Below, piece after piece: positions 1 to 6,751 of a DNA stretch of 64,000 nt. The notes beneath the pieces are model-generated. The model searched no databases. It was given only the letters and a program-made list of their open reading frames with translations, and was not told where the DNA came from. Origin of the DNA: Sphingobacterium puteale (GTDB lineage: Bacteria; Bacteroidota; Bacteroidia; Sphingobacteriales; Sphingobacteriaceae); the NCBI RefSeq assembly GCF_003627955.1, contig NZ_RBWS01000003.1:1-64000 (forward strand), written 5' to 3'. The translations under genes and the position numbers were made by a program. The stretch's first letter is position 1; every line of letters begins with the position of its first letter.

Positions 1-132
1 TATATTATCGCCATGCGTATCTCGTTTATCGGTTAAGTATTCGAATTCTCCATTCATTCTTTTAAGATCAAAAGCAACGGATATACGCTGATCATTAGTA
101 TAAATGATATCAAAAACAAGTTATCCTTGAGG
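1..132 (-). other. Possible coding fragment at left edge
   Basis: Read on the minus strand, this stretch is open from a TAA near 133 to the window edge and has a coding-like composition (for example RISVAFDLKRMNGEFEYL). The only ATG in this frame is at 57-55, so either a gene starts there and runs off the left edge, or this is the tail of a frame interrupted near the repeat array. The frame joins the repeat-encoded heptad ORF if one base is skipped in the T run near 113-117. No family was recognised. It is too short to be sure it is coding. Confidence 0.2.
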
Positions 133-136
133 ATAT

Positions 137-472
137 TTGGTCAAATGCCAAGGACGATTGATCAAATGCCAAGGACGATTGATCAAATGCTAAGGACGAT
201 CGATCAAATGCCAAGGACGATTGATCAAATGCTGAGGACGATTGATCAAATGCTGAGGACGATTGATCAAATGCTAAGGACGATCGCTCGAATGCTGAGG
301 ATGATTGATCAAATGCTAAGGACGATCGCTCGAATGCTGAGGACGATCGATCAAATGCCAAGGACGTTTGGTGAAATGTTGAGGACGTTTGGTGAAATGC
401 TGAGGACGTTTGGTGAAATGCTGAGGACATTTGGTGAAATGTTGAGGAGAGATGAACAAATGCTAAGGACGT
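137..472. repeat. 21-bp tandem repeat array, about 16 units
   Basis: About 16 tandem copies of a 21-bp unit, roughly GGACGATTGATCAAATGCTA plus one base, differ by a few substitutions. Units on the right carry TTTGGTGAA in place of ATTGATCAA, so the array has two sub-families. Because 21 is divisible by three, both strands stay open: minus encodes heptads such as SSLAFDQ, SSSAFER and TSSAFHQ, and plus encodes heptads such as MLRTIDQ. Neither frame shows a recognisable domain or a good start signal, so translation is uncertain. Unit-to-unit variation suggests expansion by slippage or recombination. Confidence 0.9.
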
Positions 473-487
473 TTTGTTCATCTCTCC
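446..487. repeat. Hairpin closing the repeat array
   Basis: Bases 446-460 (GGAGAGATGAACAAA) pair perfectly with 473-487 around a 12-base loop. The left arm replaces part of the last repeat unit. A second, shorter inverted pair overlaps it: GCTAAGG at 462-468 with CCTTAGC at 486-492. There is no long T run, so it does not look like a standard intrinsic terminator. Confidence 0.75.
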
Positions 488-706
488 TTAGCAACGGTAA
501 GTGTTTGCTTACCATTAAAATAGCCTTTTAATTGGGTGTAGGCCTAGATTTTCTTCTGATTTTGGTTATTAGGTGTCAAAATCGGCAACAAAAAGTACCG
601 TTCTGCCCAAAAGTTGGCCGAATATACCCCCATGTCTATAAATCTCATTTTGTAGATTTGAGCCCGTTTAAACAAGAAAAGCCAATCTTGCGATTAGCTT
701 TTCCTC
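488..706. other. Non-coding stretch between repeat array and island
   Basis: I see no gene here. The only structured element is the inverted repeat at 676-703, listed separately. The stretch is presumably the chromosomal DNA that lay directly downstream of tRNA-Lys before the island inserted. Confidence 0.5.
676..703 (-). terminator. Displaced terminator of tRNA-Lys
   Basis: GAAAAGCCAATC (676-687) and GATTAGCTTTTC (692-703) form a 12-bp stem with one mismatch. On the minus strand a T-rich tract follows. It lies just beyond the left attachment repeat, where the terminator of the minus-strand tRNA-Lys would have been before insertion. The tRNA now uses a different hairpin at 4529-4554. The role is inferred from position. 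Confidence 0.5.
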
Positions 707-732
707 TGTGATCCCGCTGGGATTCGAACCCA
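707..732. repeat. Left attachment repeat (tRNA-Lys 3' end copy)
   Basis: Twenty-six bases identical to 4554-4579. It holds the T-loop and acceptor 3' strand of tRNA-Lys in reverse complement (the GGGATTCGAACCC core) but no 5' half, so it is an attachment-site copy and not a tRNA gene. Confidence 0.9.
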
Positions 733-1064
733 TAAGGGTAATGCGTTAATTTATAATATCTTGTATAAGGTCTATCAAATGAGGGGTCCTGAAAGGGGTA
801 CCATTTTTTTTTGACCTGATTTGTACTGATTTAAAGAACTTATTTGTACAAAAAAAATCAAAATCCGCAAAAATCTTCATCATGCCTAATTTATTTATGT
901 AATATTATATAAAATCGAGCATTGATTTTATTTGGACACTCAGCGTAAATGACCGAATTTATGCCTTCTGTGAAGTTTTAATCTTTTTAATAACTTCAAA
1001 ATTCATTAGATTTACCCTGATGTTATGGTAGACACAATTATAAACTTTATTAAAAAAAAGTCTC
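733..1064. other. Island left end, non-coding
   Basis: AT-rich DNA without a convincing gene. At 783-807 it carries GGGG, two variable bases, CTGAAAGGGG, two variable bases and CCATTTT; a near-copy lies at 4429-4453 at the other end. Two ATTTGTAC copies lie around 820-850. AATATCTTGTAT near 755 is matched in reverse complement at the right end (ATACAAGATATT, about 4469). These may be recombinase arm sites, which is inference. Confidence 0.45.
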
Positions 1065-1436
1065 ATGAACCAGTGGAAAAGGGTATCTTTTTTGTCCGTT
1101 ATTATAACATGTCTGCAGTCGTGCAACTCATCCAGGACTGACATGAAAAAAATAGATTATTTATGGAATAAAATTACCACTGCTACCAACTCTGAGGATG
1201 AGCTTATCGAAGTGGAAAAACTATTCGATATGCTCACTGACAAGCATATCTCTTTTGAGATATCCGGAACGGATTCCTCCGGAAGGGTCATTGATCTCCA
1301 AGCAGCTGATGATATTAAAATAGAAACCTCCAGGCCGGTTATAATGAAGTTTTACATAACTGAAGATTCTGTAATGGTCAAGAATAACTGGATTCCCAAA
1401 CGCTGGAATAACGTTTATTATTTTTATAATGAATAG
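1065..1436 (+). CDS. Putative lipoprotein, island cargo
   Basis: A 123-residue protein with a short basic N-terminus, a hydrophobic stretch (about residues 7-18) and a lipobox-like LQSC ending at Cys20, which suggests export and lipidation. The remainder is a small mixed alpha/beta domain with no family I recognise. It is the first gene of the island cargo and lies 43 bp before the Imm22-like gene on the same strand. A role next to the immunity genes is possible but unproven. The ATG at 1065 is the only start that gives a full signal peptide. Confidence 0.55.
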   Translation: MNQWKRVSFLSVIITCLQSCNSSRTDMKKIDYLWNKITTATNSEDELIEVEKLFDMLTDKHISFEISGTDSSGRVIDLQAADDIKIETSRPVIMKFYITEDSVMVKNNWIPKRWNNVYYFYNE

Positions 1437-1479
1437 TTTATACGAGAAAAAATGAATAACTAAACAAATAAAAAGGTCT

Positions 1480-1896
1480 ATGTCTAGAATGTCAAAAGCC
1501 CATATATGGGTTGGGTTTACGAGAAAAAAACAAAGTGAGTTTGACAAATATTTTGATCAGTCAAAGGCTTTTCTTTTCGATTCGACTGGCAAAGAAAAAA
1601 ATCCTTCCGAAGTAGAGCTAAGCCAGTTTAGTAAAGATTTGAAAAAGGAGTACAGTTTCAATGAAGATTTTCTTTTCATTTATTATGCAGGCGAAGCACT
1701 GCTGGAAATTGGCGAATTGTTGGCGGAAATGGAAGACATTAGCTCACCGGAAATCGTTAAAGAAGCATGTATTGCAACAGGAATTACGGAAGCTAATGCC
1801 TTTTTTTTCTATACAGATACCAATTTGAAGGTAAACGAACCTGAAAAGAAATTCAATGATCTTACCTACATTGGTTTTTTTGATACAACTTTCTGA
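1480..1896 (+). CDS. Imm22-like immunity protein
   Basis: A 138-residue soluble protein. The opening AHIWVGFTRKKQSEFDKYFD resembles the start of the Imm22 family of polymorphic-toxin immunity proteins (I-W-V/I-G followed by a short helix ending near Y-F). The acidic middle (GELLAEMEDISS) and a C-terminal strand (YIGFFDTTF) fit a compact alpha/beta immunity fold. Proteins of this type neutralise a cognate toxin delivered by neighbouring cells. No toxin gene is present, so this would be an orphan immunity gene. It may start at ATG 1480 or 1489. The family call rests on recall of the N-terminal motif only. Confidence 0.5.
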   Translation: MSRMSKAHIWVGFTRKKQSEFDKYFDQSKAFLFDSTGKEKNPSEVELSQFSKDLKKEYSFNEDFLFIYYAGEALLEIGELLAEMEDISSPEIVKEACIATGITEANAFFFYTDTNLKVNEPEKKFNDLTYIGFFDTTF

Positions 1897-1899
1897 TGC

Positions 1900-1999
1900 C
1901 CCATTTAATCAAATATTATATTGGAACGCATGAGAATATCCGATGCGAATTTTGAAAAGTCACCAGCGGGAATCTGGCCTCTTTTACAAAATCCATAAG
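1900..1999 (+). pseudogene. Possible gene-tail remnant
   Basis: Between the Imm22-like gene and the next ORF, about 33 codons are open in one frame and end at TAA 1997-1999. The product contains MRISDANFEKSPAGIWPLL, which reads like the C-terminal end of a protein. No usable upstream start or domain is visible. It may be the leftover of an earlier cargo gene, or chance. Confidence 0.2.
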
Positions 2000-2020
2000 C
2001 GCTTAAAAAAATAACCACAA

Positions 2021-3136
2021 ATGCAGATAGTAAATAAAATAGATCTGAAGCGTAAAATTTCAAAATCTTTAATCAACGCAAGTGGCAGTACAGCCCTTGT
2101 GTTATTTGATAACTCTCGTGAGTTTGCAATTATTAATATTGTAGACGACCAATTAATTCTATCTTACTACCAGCAATTTGATTTTGTTATTTTGGATGCC
2201 TGTTTTTCTACAGAAGACTACGTTTGGTTTGCTTTAAATGGTACAAGGAATATTGAATGGAATATTAATACGAAAACTGTTTCACGAACATGCGGGGACG
2301 TGGCACAAAACAATTTGGCGCCACACTTAAGAGGCTACTCTTGCATCAAGGCTATTGCTTCAAAAAACCTTTTGATCGCGGCAAACGCTGGCTCATCCCA
2401 AATTGAATTTTATCATCTGAATTCTCTAGTCAGGCTGGATAATACCGATGCTTTATGTGAGGTGTATACGAAGAACATAGTTGTTCATCCGAGTGAGCAA
2501 ATAATTGCAGCACAAATAACAGAATCAGAAGATACCGGAAGTATACGTTTTTTCGAAATTAAGGATAACTCCGTAAAGCTTTACCGGAAATATATAGCCA
2601 CATTATTTGCTCCAAGCGCATGTAGTTTTTCTGAGAGTGGCGAGGAATTTGTCACGACGGGCGGGTTTCCACCTTTTAGTTACCAGGTTAATAAATTCCC
2701 TTCGCTGGATTTTATTAACGAATTTACGGACGATGAAGGCTTAAATATTCCTGAACCCTGGGGTAATACCAGGGGTATAACTTATAATAATGATTTTTTG
2801 ATATCGTCATCCACACTGATCGTACCGTATTATAATGGCTATATAAATTGTATTGATCAGAGAACAGGAAAAATTATTGAATCGATCAAATGCTGCGGTT
2901 CACTTTGTAACTCATTAACAAGATCGCAGGATGCTAACCTATTATTATGTTCGGCAATAGGGGGAGAGATTGTTTTACTTAGAAATAGCAATTTGAAATT
3001 TAATATTGTTTCGAGTGCGACAGCATTTGAGGAAGCTGACACTACAACAAATTTGCAATTACCGTTGGTTGAGATGGAAGATCGTACTTCTCCTTTGAAC
3101 GATCCATTACCAATAACAGAAGGCATAGCTCGATAA
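2021..3136 (+). CDS. Probable beta-propeller protein, island cargo
   Basis: A 371-residue protein without a signal peptide or membrane segment. It is rich in short beta strands with recurring patterns of hydrophobic strand, turn and hydrophobic strand (for example DNSREFAIINIVDDQ, NLLIAANAGSSQIEFYHL, GSIRFFEIKDNSVKLY, GYINCIDQRTGKIIES), as in WD40/YVTN-type beta-propellers. I recognise no specific family. It may be an immunity or binding protein, judging only from its neighbours. The downstream DUF6965-like ORF is in the same frame, separated by the TAA at 3134-3136 and 32 open codons, so an ancestral fusion or later truncation is possible. The C-terminal 35 residues are acidic and look disordered. 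Confidence 0.6.
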   Translation: MQIVNKIDLKRKISKSLINASGSTALVLFDNSREFAIINIVDDQLILSYYQQFDFVILDACFSTEDYVWFALNGTRNIEWNINTKTVSRTCGDVAQNNLAPHLRGYSCIKAIASKNLLIAANAGSSQIEFYHLNSLVRLDNTDALCEVYTKNIVVHPSEQIIAAQITESEDTGSIRFFEIKDNSVKLYRKYIATLFAPSACSFSESGEEFVTTGGFPPFSYQVNKFPSLDFINEFTDDEGLNIPEPWGNTRGITYNNDFLISSSTLIVPYYNGYINCIDQRTGKIIESIKCCGSLCNSLTRSQDANLLLCSAIGGEIVLLRNSNLKFNIVSSATAFEEADTTTNLQLPLVEMEDRTSPLNDPLPITEGIAR

Positions 3137-3232
3137 GAATCTTTCATAAGTATTTCTGAATTAGCAAATGACACTTGGCGTGCTTTTTCTCTGAGATATG
3201 GGTTAATAAGTGATCTAATCAAAATTAATTTT

Positions 3233-3460
3233 ATGACTTTACAAGAATGGAAAAGTGAAGTTTCACGACTCGAAACCTTCTTTAAAGAACCGCCTATTTT
3301 AATAAAGGAATATCAAAACGGATATTCTGTAATTCATGACATCCCCAGGTTTATAGAATTCCATCTTGCTTCTGCAGGAGCCAATGCCGGCAATCTCTGG
3401 TTTGAGCGGTATATTAAGCGACTGCAAGAATTGGAAGAGGCCATCAGAAATCAAATTTAA
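3233..3460 (+). CDS. DUF6965-like small protein
   Basis: A 75-residue, probably helical protein. The pattern of an N-terminal LETFF helix, a strand with PILI..Y..GYSVIHDIPRFIEFHL, then A..NAGN..FERYIKRLQELEE resembles DUF6965, a small family of unknown function that I recall from Bacteroidota genomes, sometimes near polymorphic toxin or immunity loci. It is the last gene of the island cargo, 97 bp after the propeller ORF and in the same frame. The 32 codons before its ATG are open. No membrane segment or signal is present. Function unknown. Confidence 0.55.
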   Translation: MTLQEWKSEVSRLETFFKEPPILIKEYQNGYSVIHDIPRFIEFHLASAGANAGNLWFERYIKRLQELEEAIRNQI

Positions 3461-3484
3461 TTCCTCGGGCTATCTGTTGCTTTT

Positions 3485-4341
3485 CTAATATAAGATAAGT
3501 ACATTGTTTTTTACACCCCTTACTTCTCCCAATCGATTTAATGAGATTTTTTTTCTTTGTATAGCATTAATCTGGTCAAATTCGAGAGGCTCTATTTCCT
3601 TTTCATTGCCATAGCATACAAAGGCTTTTATTGGGTTGTTTGTGATATAATTGTGATTTGCACAATTCTCAAGTATCTGCTTTAGTTTTTTTACATACCC
3701 TTTTGCAGTGACATCGCTGATTGGCTTTTCCAATTCAAGAGTCATGTAATCGAAGAATTTTTCAGCGAAGGAATACTTGATATTCTCCAGAGCAAAGTCT
3801 TCAGTTTTATATTGGAATTTGAGAAAGGCTTTTATCTTTTTTTCAGCTGAGTGCCAATGTTTCAATGTTTCATAGGAACGCTCACCTTTTTTTACAAATT
3901 TTTTGAACCGGTTTATAAAATCCTCGAACACTTCAAGAAGGGAAGGAATTTTCAAATCCTGCAAAGTGTTTACTTGGCCATTGAAATTAAGAGGGAGACC
4001 TAAATATGCGTTTTTTAGTATGAGCGGGGTTATCTTCTCATACTGACTCCGTAAGATTTTTAAATGCGTATCCAGATCCAGGTCTGCCTTTGCAATCTTA
4101 AGATTGTTTTCCCTGGCCGTAGCGCTTGGTTCGGTATCCCGTTTTAGTTCGGTATCCCAATATTCTGGTTTAATTTTAATGCCGAGTGATATCGGCTCCT
4201 CTTCACCGCCGATGGTAATTCTCGCATACAAGGGGGCGGTTCCATCGCTCGTTTTTTTTTGACTTTTTTAGCCAAAATAGAATGTTTACTTTCTGATTGT
4301 TCATCTAACACACGTTTTAAAGTGAAAAAACGCTCCAGCAC
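3485..4341 (-). pseudogene. Tyrosine recombinase (integrase), frameshifted and truncated
   Basis: The minus strand encodes the N-terminal arm-binding domain (DGTAPLYARITIGGEEEP, then SLGIKIKPEYWD) and the core-binding SAM-like domain (LLEVFEDFINRFKK through NPIKAF) of a Bacteroidota phage-type integrase. Two lesions are visible. The first 27 codons (VLERFFTLKRVLDEQ, from GTG 4341) are in a different frame from the rest; the switch maps to the nine-A run at 4252-4260, where one more A, or a -1 slip, restores the frame. The ORF ends at 3485 after RLGEVRG, just where the catalytic domain should begin, so the R-H-R-Y residues are absent. Complete relatives have about 400 residues. It lies beside the tRNA-Lys attachment site. 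Confidence 0.8.
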
Positions 4342-4404
4342 ATGGCCGGAATTAATTTCCAATCCTTTAATCCAACTGCACAGAATCAGATCGTTTAAAA
4401 AATG

Positions 4405-4453
4405 GTGCCCCAATTTACATACTAAAATGGGGCACTGAAAGGGGCTCCATTTT
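4405..4453. repeat. Island right-end inverted and shared repeats
   Basis: GTGCCCCA (4405-4412) and TGGGGCAC (4428-4435) form an 8-bp inverted repeat. Overlapping it, 4429-4453 is a near-copy (21 of 25 bases) of the left-end motif at 783-807. Such end-specific repeats fit recombinase or excisionase binding sites, which is inference. Confidence 0.5.
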
Positions 4454-4528
4454 ATATGGTTCGATATGATACAAGATATTATTATTATTATTATTTGTAG
4501 AAACCATTGATTTTCAGGGTGAAAAGAA

Positions 4529-4554
4529 AAAAGGCGCTAAAATTAACGCCTTTT
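4529..4554 (-). terminator. Terminator now serving tRNA-Lys
   Basis: On the minus strand AAAAGGCG (4554-4547) pairs with CGCCTTTT (4536-4529), followed by more T. It begins 2 bases after the mature tRNA end. It lies inside the island, so it probably came in with the element and replaced the original terminator at 676-703. Confidence 0.7.
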
Positions 4555-4579
4555 GTGATCCCGCTGGGATTCGAACCCA
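4554..4579. repeat. Right attachment repeat within tRNA-Lys
   Basis: A 26-bp perfect copy of 707-732. It covers the T-arm 3' side and the acceptor 3' strand of the intact tRNA-Lys plus two flanking bases, so integration rebuilt a complete tRNA. Confidence 0.9.
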
Positions 4580-4628
4580 GGACCCATACATTAAAAGTGT
4601 ATTGCTCTACCAGCTGAGCTACGGAATC
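4556..4628 (-). tRNA. tRNA-Lys (UUU)
   Basis: A 73-base cloverleaf. The acceptor stem GATTCCG pairs with CGGGATC (one G-U), the D-arm has GCTC/GAGC, the anticodon stem is ATACA/TGTAT with loop CTTTTAA (anticodon TTT), and the T-arm is CTGGG-TTCGAAT-CCCAG. The discriminator is A and no CCA is encoded. The variable region is the normal 5 bases. This is the insertion site of the island. Confidence 0.95.
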
Positions 4629-4745
4629 CTTTCTGTTTTTGAAAGTGATGCAAAGGTAGAATTTCTTTCGATATGCTCCAAATAATTGGTTCTAAAATTT
4701 GGTTAACCGATGTTAACTGTCTAGTAAATAAAAAGATTATTTTTT

Positions 4746-5606
4746 CTAGATACTTTTCTTTGCATGGATTATCCGGTTGGCACCATTGATATCGTTGATG
4801 AGCTGTACTTGCCGGAAGCCCTTTTTTTCGATGAGATCCTTGGTTTCCGGTCCCAAATATTGATTAATTTCAAAATAAAGGTCTCCGTTTGGTGTCAAAT
4901 GTTTTAAGGCAAAGGATGAAATGACATCATAAAAGATCAGCGGTGCACTCTCCTCAACGAATAAAGCGAGTTCTGGTTCATACGCCAATACATTTTGCTG
5001 CATTTGCTGTTTTTCATTTGGTGTGATGTAAGGCGGGTTCGAAACGATAATATCGTATTGCTGATCTGAAAAAATGTAATCCCATTCTAAAATATCAGCA
5101 TTGATGAAATGAACGGGTTCTCCCAAGCTTTGCGCATTTTTTCTGGCGATATGGATTGCTTCTTTAGAGATGTCTACCGTGGTTACCTGCGCCTGATTTA
5201 AGTATTTTGATAAAATAATTGGGATGCAACCTGAACCGGTGCCGACATCAATAACCTTTAGATGAGATGAGGTCGCATGTGTTTTTATAATAAGATCAAC
5301 GAGTTCCTCCGTCTCCTGTCTCGGGATCAGGACCGATTCATTCACCTCGAAAAGCTCGCCGTAAAAATCTGCTTTATTTAAAATATATTGGATTGGTCTG
5401 CTTTTTTTGAGATCCTGAAGAATTCTCCGGAAACGAAGAGCATCGTTTTCACAGACGATATCATCCTTTTTAAAAGGATATGTTATTCTTTTTATATCCA
5501 ATAATTCTTCGACTACAAGTAGAAATATGGATTTTATTTCGTCACTGCCATATATGGACTTTAATTCATGTTGAAACGATAATTCGAAATCTTGAAGTAT
5601 TCTCAT
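4746..5606 (-). CDS. prmC: Peptide chain release factor N5-glutamine methyltransferase
   Basis: PrmC (HemK) methylates the glutamine of the GGQ motif in release factors RF1 and RF2 using S-adenosylmethionine, which improves termination. The 286-residue length is usual. A helical N-terminal domain (1-75) is followed by the SAM-binding motif VIDVGTGSGCIPI (about 117-129) and the catalytic NPPY motif in VSNPPYITP (about 187-195). PRQETEELV also matches the family. It is divergent from ribD with only 33 bp between the start codons. Its -7 promoter box (5611-5618) lies so close that the transcript would be nearly leaderless from ATG 5606. Confidence 0.95.
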   Translation of the reverse strand: MRILQDFELSFQHELKSIYGSDEIKSIFLLVVEELLDIKRITYPFKKDDIVCENDALRFRRILQDLKKSRPIQYILNKADFYGELFEVNESVLIPRQETEELVDLIIKTHATSSHLKVIDVGTGSGCIPIILSKYLNQAQVTTVDISKEAIHIARKNAQSLGEPVHFINADILEWDYIFSDQQYDIIVSNPPYITPNEKQQMQQNVLAYEPELALFVEESAPLIFYDVISSFALKHLTPNGDLYFEINQYLGPETKDLIEKKGFRQVQLINDINGANRIIHAKKSI

Positions 5607-5610
5607 GCTT

Positions 5611-5635
5611 CAAAGGTACGATTTTCATAGATTTG
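5611..5635. promoter_or_regulatory. Back-to-back -7 boxes for prmC and ribD
   Basis: TACCTTTG on the minus strand (5618-5611) and TAGATTTG on the plus strand (5628-5635) both match the Bacteroidota -7 consensus TAnnTTTG and are 9 bp apart. Each would start RNA within a few bases of the adjacent start codon. No convincing -33 TTG lies at the usual distance for either. Confidence 0.55.
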
Positions 5636-5639
5636 CATT

Positions 5640-6683
5640 ATGAATATGCACAGGCAATATATGCAACGCTGCTTGGATCTCGCTCAGCTAGGAGCAGGGT
5701 CTGTAAGTCCAAACCCCATGGTGGGTGCAGTTATCGTTCATGATGACAAAATTATAGGAGAGGGGTACACTTCTCCTTACGGAGGTCCCCATGCTGAAGT
5801 TAATGCTGTAAGTCAGGTGCTGGAGCGGTATGGTGATACGGCAAAGGAATTACTGGCTGCAAGTACATTTTATGTGAGTCTTGAGCCTTGTGCACACTAT
5901 GGTAAAACACCTCCCTGCGCCAATATGATCGCCGATTTAAAACCATCGAAGGTTTTTGTCGCTTGTCTGGATCCCTATGCGAAAGTCAATGGTAAAGGTG
6001 TTGAAATATTGAGAGCGGCAGGTATTGAGATTGAAATTGGGCTTTTGGAGAAGGAAGCAATCTGGCTCAATCGCCGTTTTTTTACACGAATCGGCCAACA
6101 CCGACCGTATGTTATTTTAAAATGGGCACAATCTAAAGATGGATTGATAGGTCAGCAGGATAAGCAGGTGTGGATCAGTAATACCGCAAGCCGGCAACTG
6201 GCCCATCGTTGGCGCGCCGAAGAGGATGCAATTTTAGTCGGAACCCATACTGCTCAACTGGATAATCCGAGTTTGACTGTTAGGCATTGGAAAGGTAAAA
6301 ATCCAATCCGTGTGTTGATAGATCGGGATCTGACCATTTCTCCTGAAAATAATATTTTTGATGAAAAAGCCGATACCATTGTGTTTAACGCAAAAAAAAC
6401 AGATTGGCAAGGACATATTAAATATATTGAACTTGAAAATTATGGTCTGTATTTACCACAAAGTATCCTTTATCAATTGTACCTAATGGATGTGCAGTCC
6501 ATTATCATTGAAGGGGGAGCGAAGACCTTGCAAACATTTATTGATGCTGGTCTTTGGGATGAAGCGCGCGTGTTTCAATCGGAGAGAGAATTGCATAGCG
6601 GTGTTTCCGCCCCAAAGTTGAATGGACGGATTTTGGAAAAACGGATGATCTCCAATGACTTGCTGATGGTTTATGTGAAATAG
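5640..6683 (+). CDS. ribD: Riboflavin biosynthesis deaminase/reductase RibD
   Basis: Bifunctional RibD converts the GTP-derived pyrimidine to 5-amino-6-ribitylamino-uracil phosphate. The N-terminal deaminase domain (about 1-145) has the zinc motifs GGPHAEV and PCAHYGKTPPC. The C-terminal reductase domain (about 150-347) has KWAQSKDGLIG, ISN and IIIEGGAKTLQTF. The 347-residue length is normal. There are two possible starts, ATG 5640 and ATG 5646; the promoter position favours the second. No FMN riboswitch fits in the 33-bp gap to prmC. ribF for the later FMN/FAD step lies far away at 56.5 kb. Confidence 0.95.
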   Translation: MNMHRQYMQRCLDLAQLGAGSVSPNPMVGAVIVHDDKIIGEGYTSPYGGPHAEVNAVSQVLERYGDTAKELLAASTFYVSLEPCAHYGKTPPCANMIADLKPSKVFVACLDPYAKVNGKGVEILRAAGIEIEIGLLEKEAIWLNRRFFTRIGQHRPYVILKWAQSKDGLIGQQDKQVWISNTASRQLAHRWRAEEDAILVGTHTAQLDNPSLTVRHWKGKNPIRVLIDRDLTISPENNIFDEKADTIVFNAKKTDWQGHIKYIELENYGLYLPQSILYQLYLMDVQSIIIEGGAKTLQTFIDAGLWDEARVFQSERELHSGVSAPKLNGRILEKRMISNDLLMVYVK

Positions 6684-6751
6684 CAGATAAAATTGTATAT
6701 TTAAGAAATTACAGATCATAGCCGGTTAGTTTAATTTCTTAGTATACACTT

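Larger units (their letters stand above)
707..4579. mobile_element. Remnant tRNA-Lys genomic island, rAID-like
   Basis: The segment is bounded by a perfect 26-bp direct repeat (707-732 and 4554-4579) that is the 3' end of tRNA-Lys, the usual product of site-specific integration into a tRNA gene. A tyrosine recombinase pseudogene lies beside the tRNA end. Cargo on the plus strand is a putative lipoprotein, an Imm22-like protein, a probable beta-propeller protein and a DUF6965-like protein. Small islands that combine a recombinase with orphan immunity genes match the recombinase-associated acquired interbacterial defence (rAID) clusters described in Bacteroidales. That parallel is an inference. 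The broken integrase means the island is probably no longer self-mobile. Confidence 0.8.

Noticed and set aside
137..472. CRISPR array
   Set aside because: Units are contiguous 21-mers without spacers and no cas gene is nearby.
127..531. Plus-strand ORF of MLRTIDQ heptads
   Set aside because: It stays open only because the repeat unit is 21 bp; the same holds for the minus strand. No start signal or domain supports either as a real gene.
707..732. Second tRNA-Lys gene
   Set aside because: Only the T-loop and 3' acceptor strand are present; it is an attachment-site duplicate.
5606..5640. FMN riboswitch before ribD
   Set aside because: The 33-bp gap cannot hold the roughly 120-nt element.
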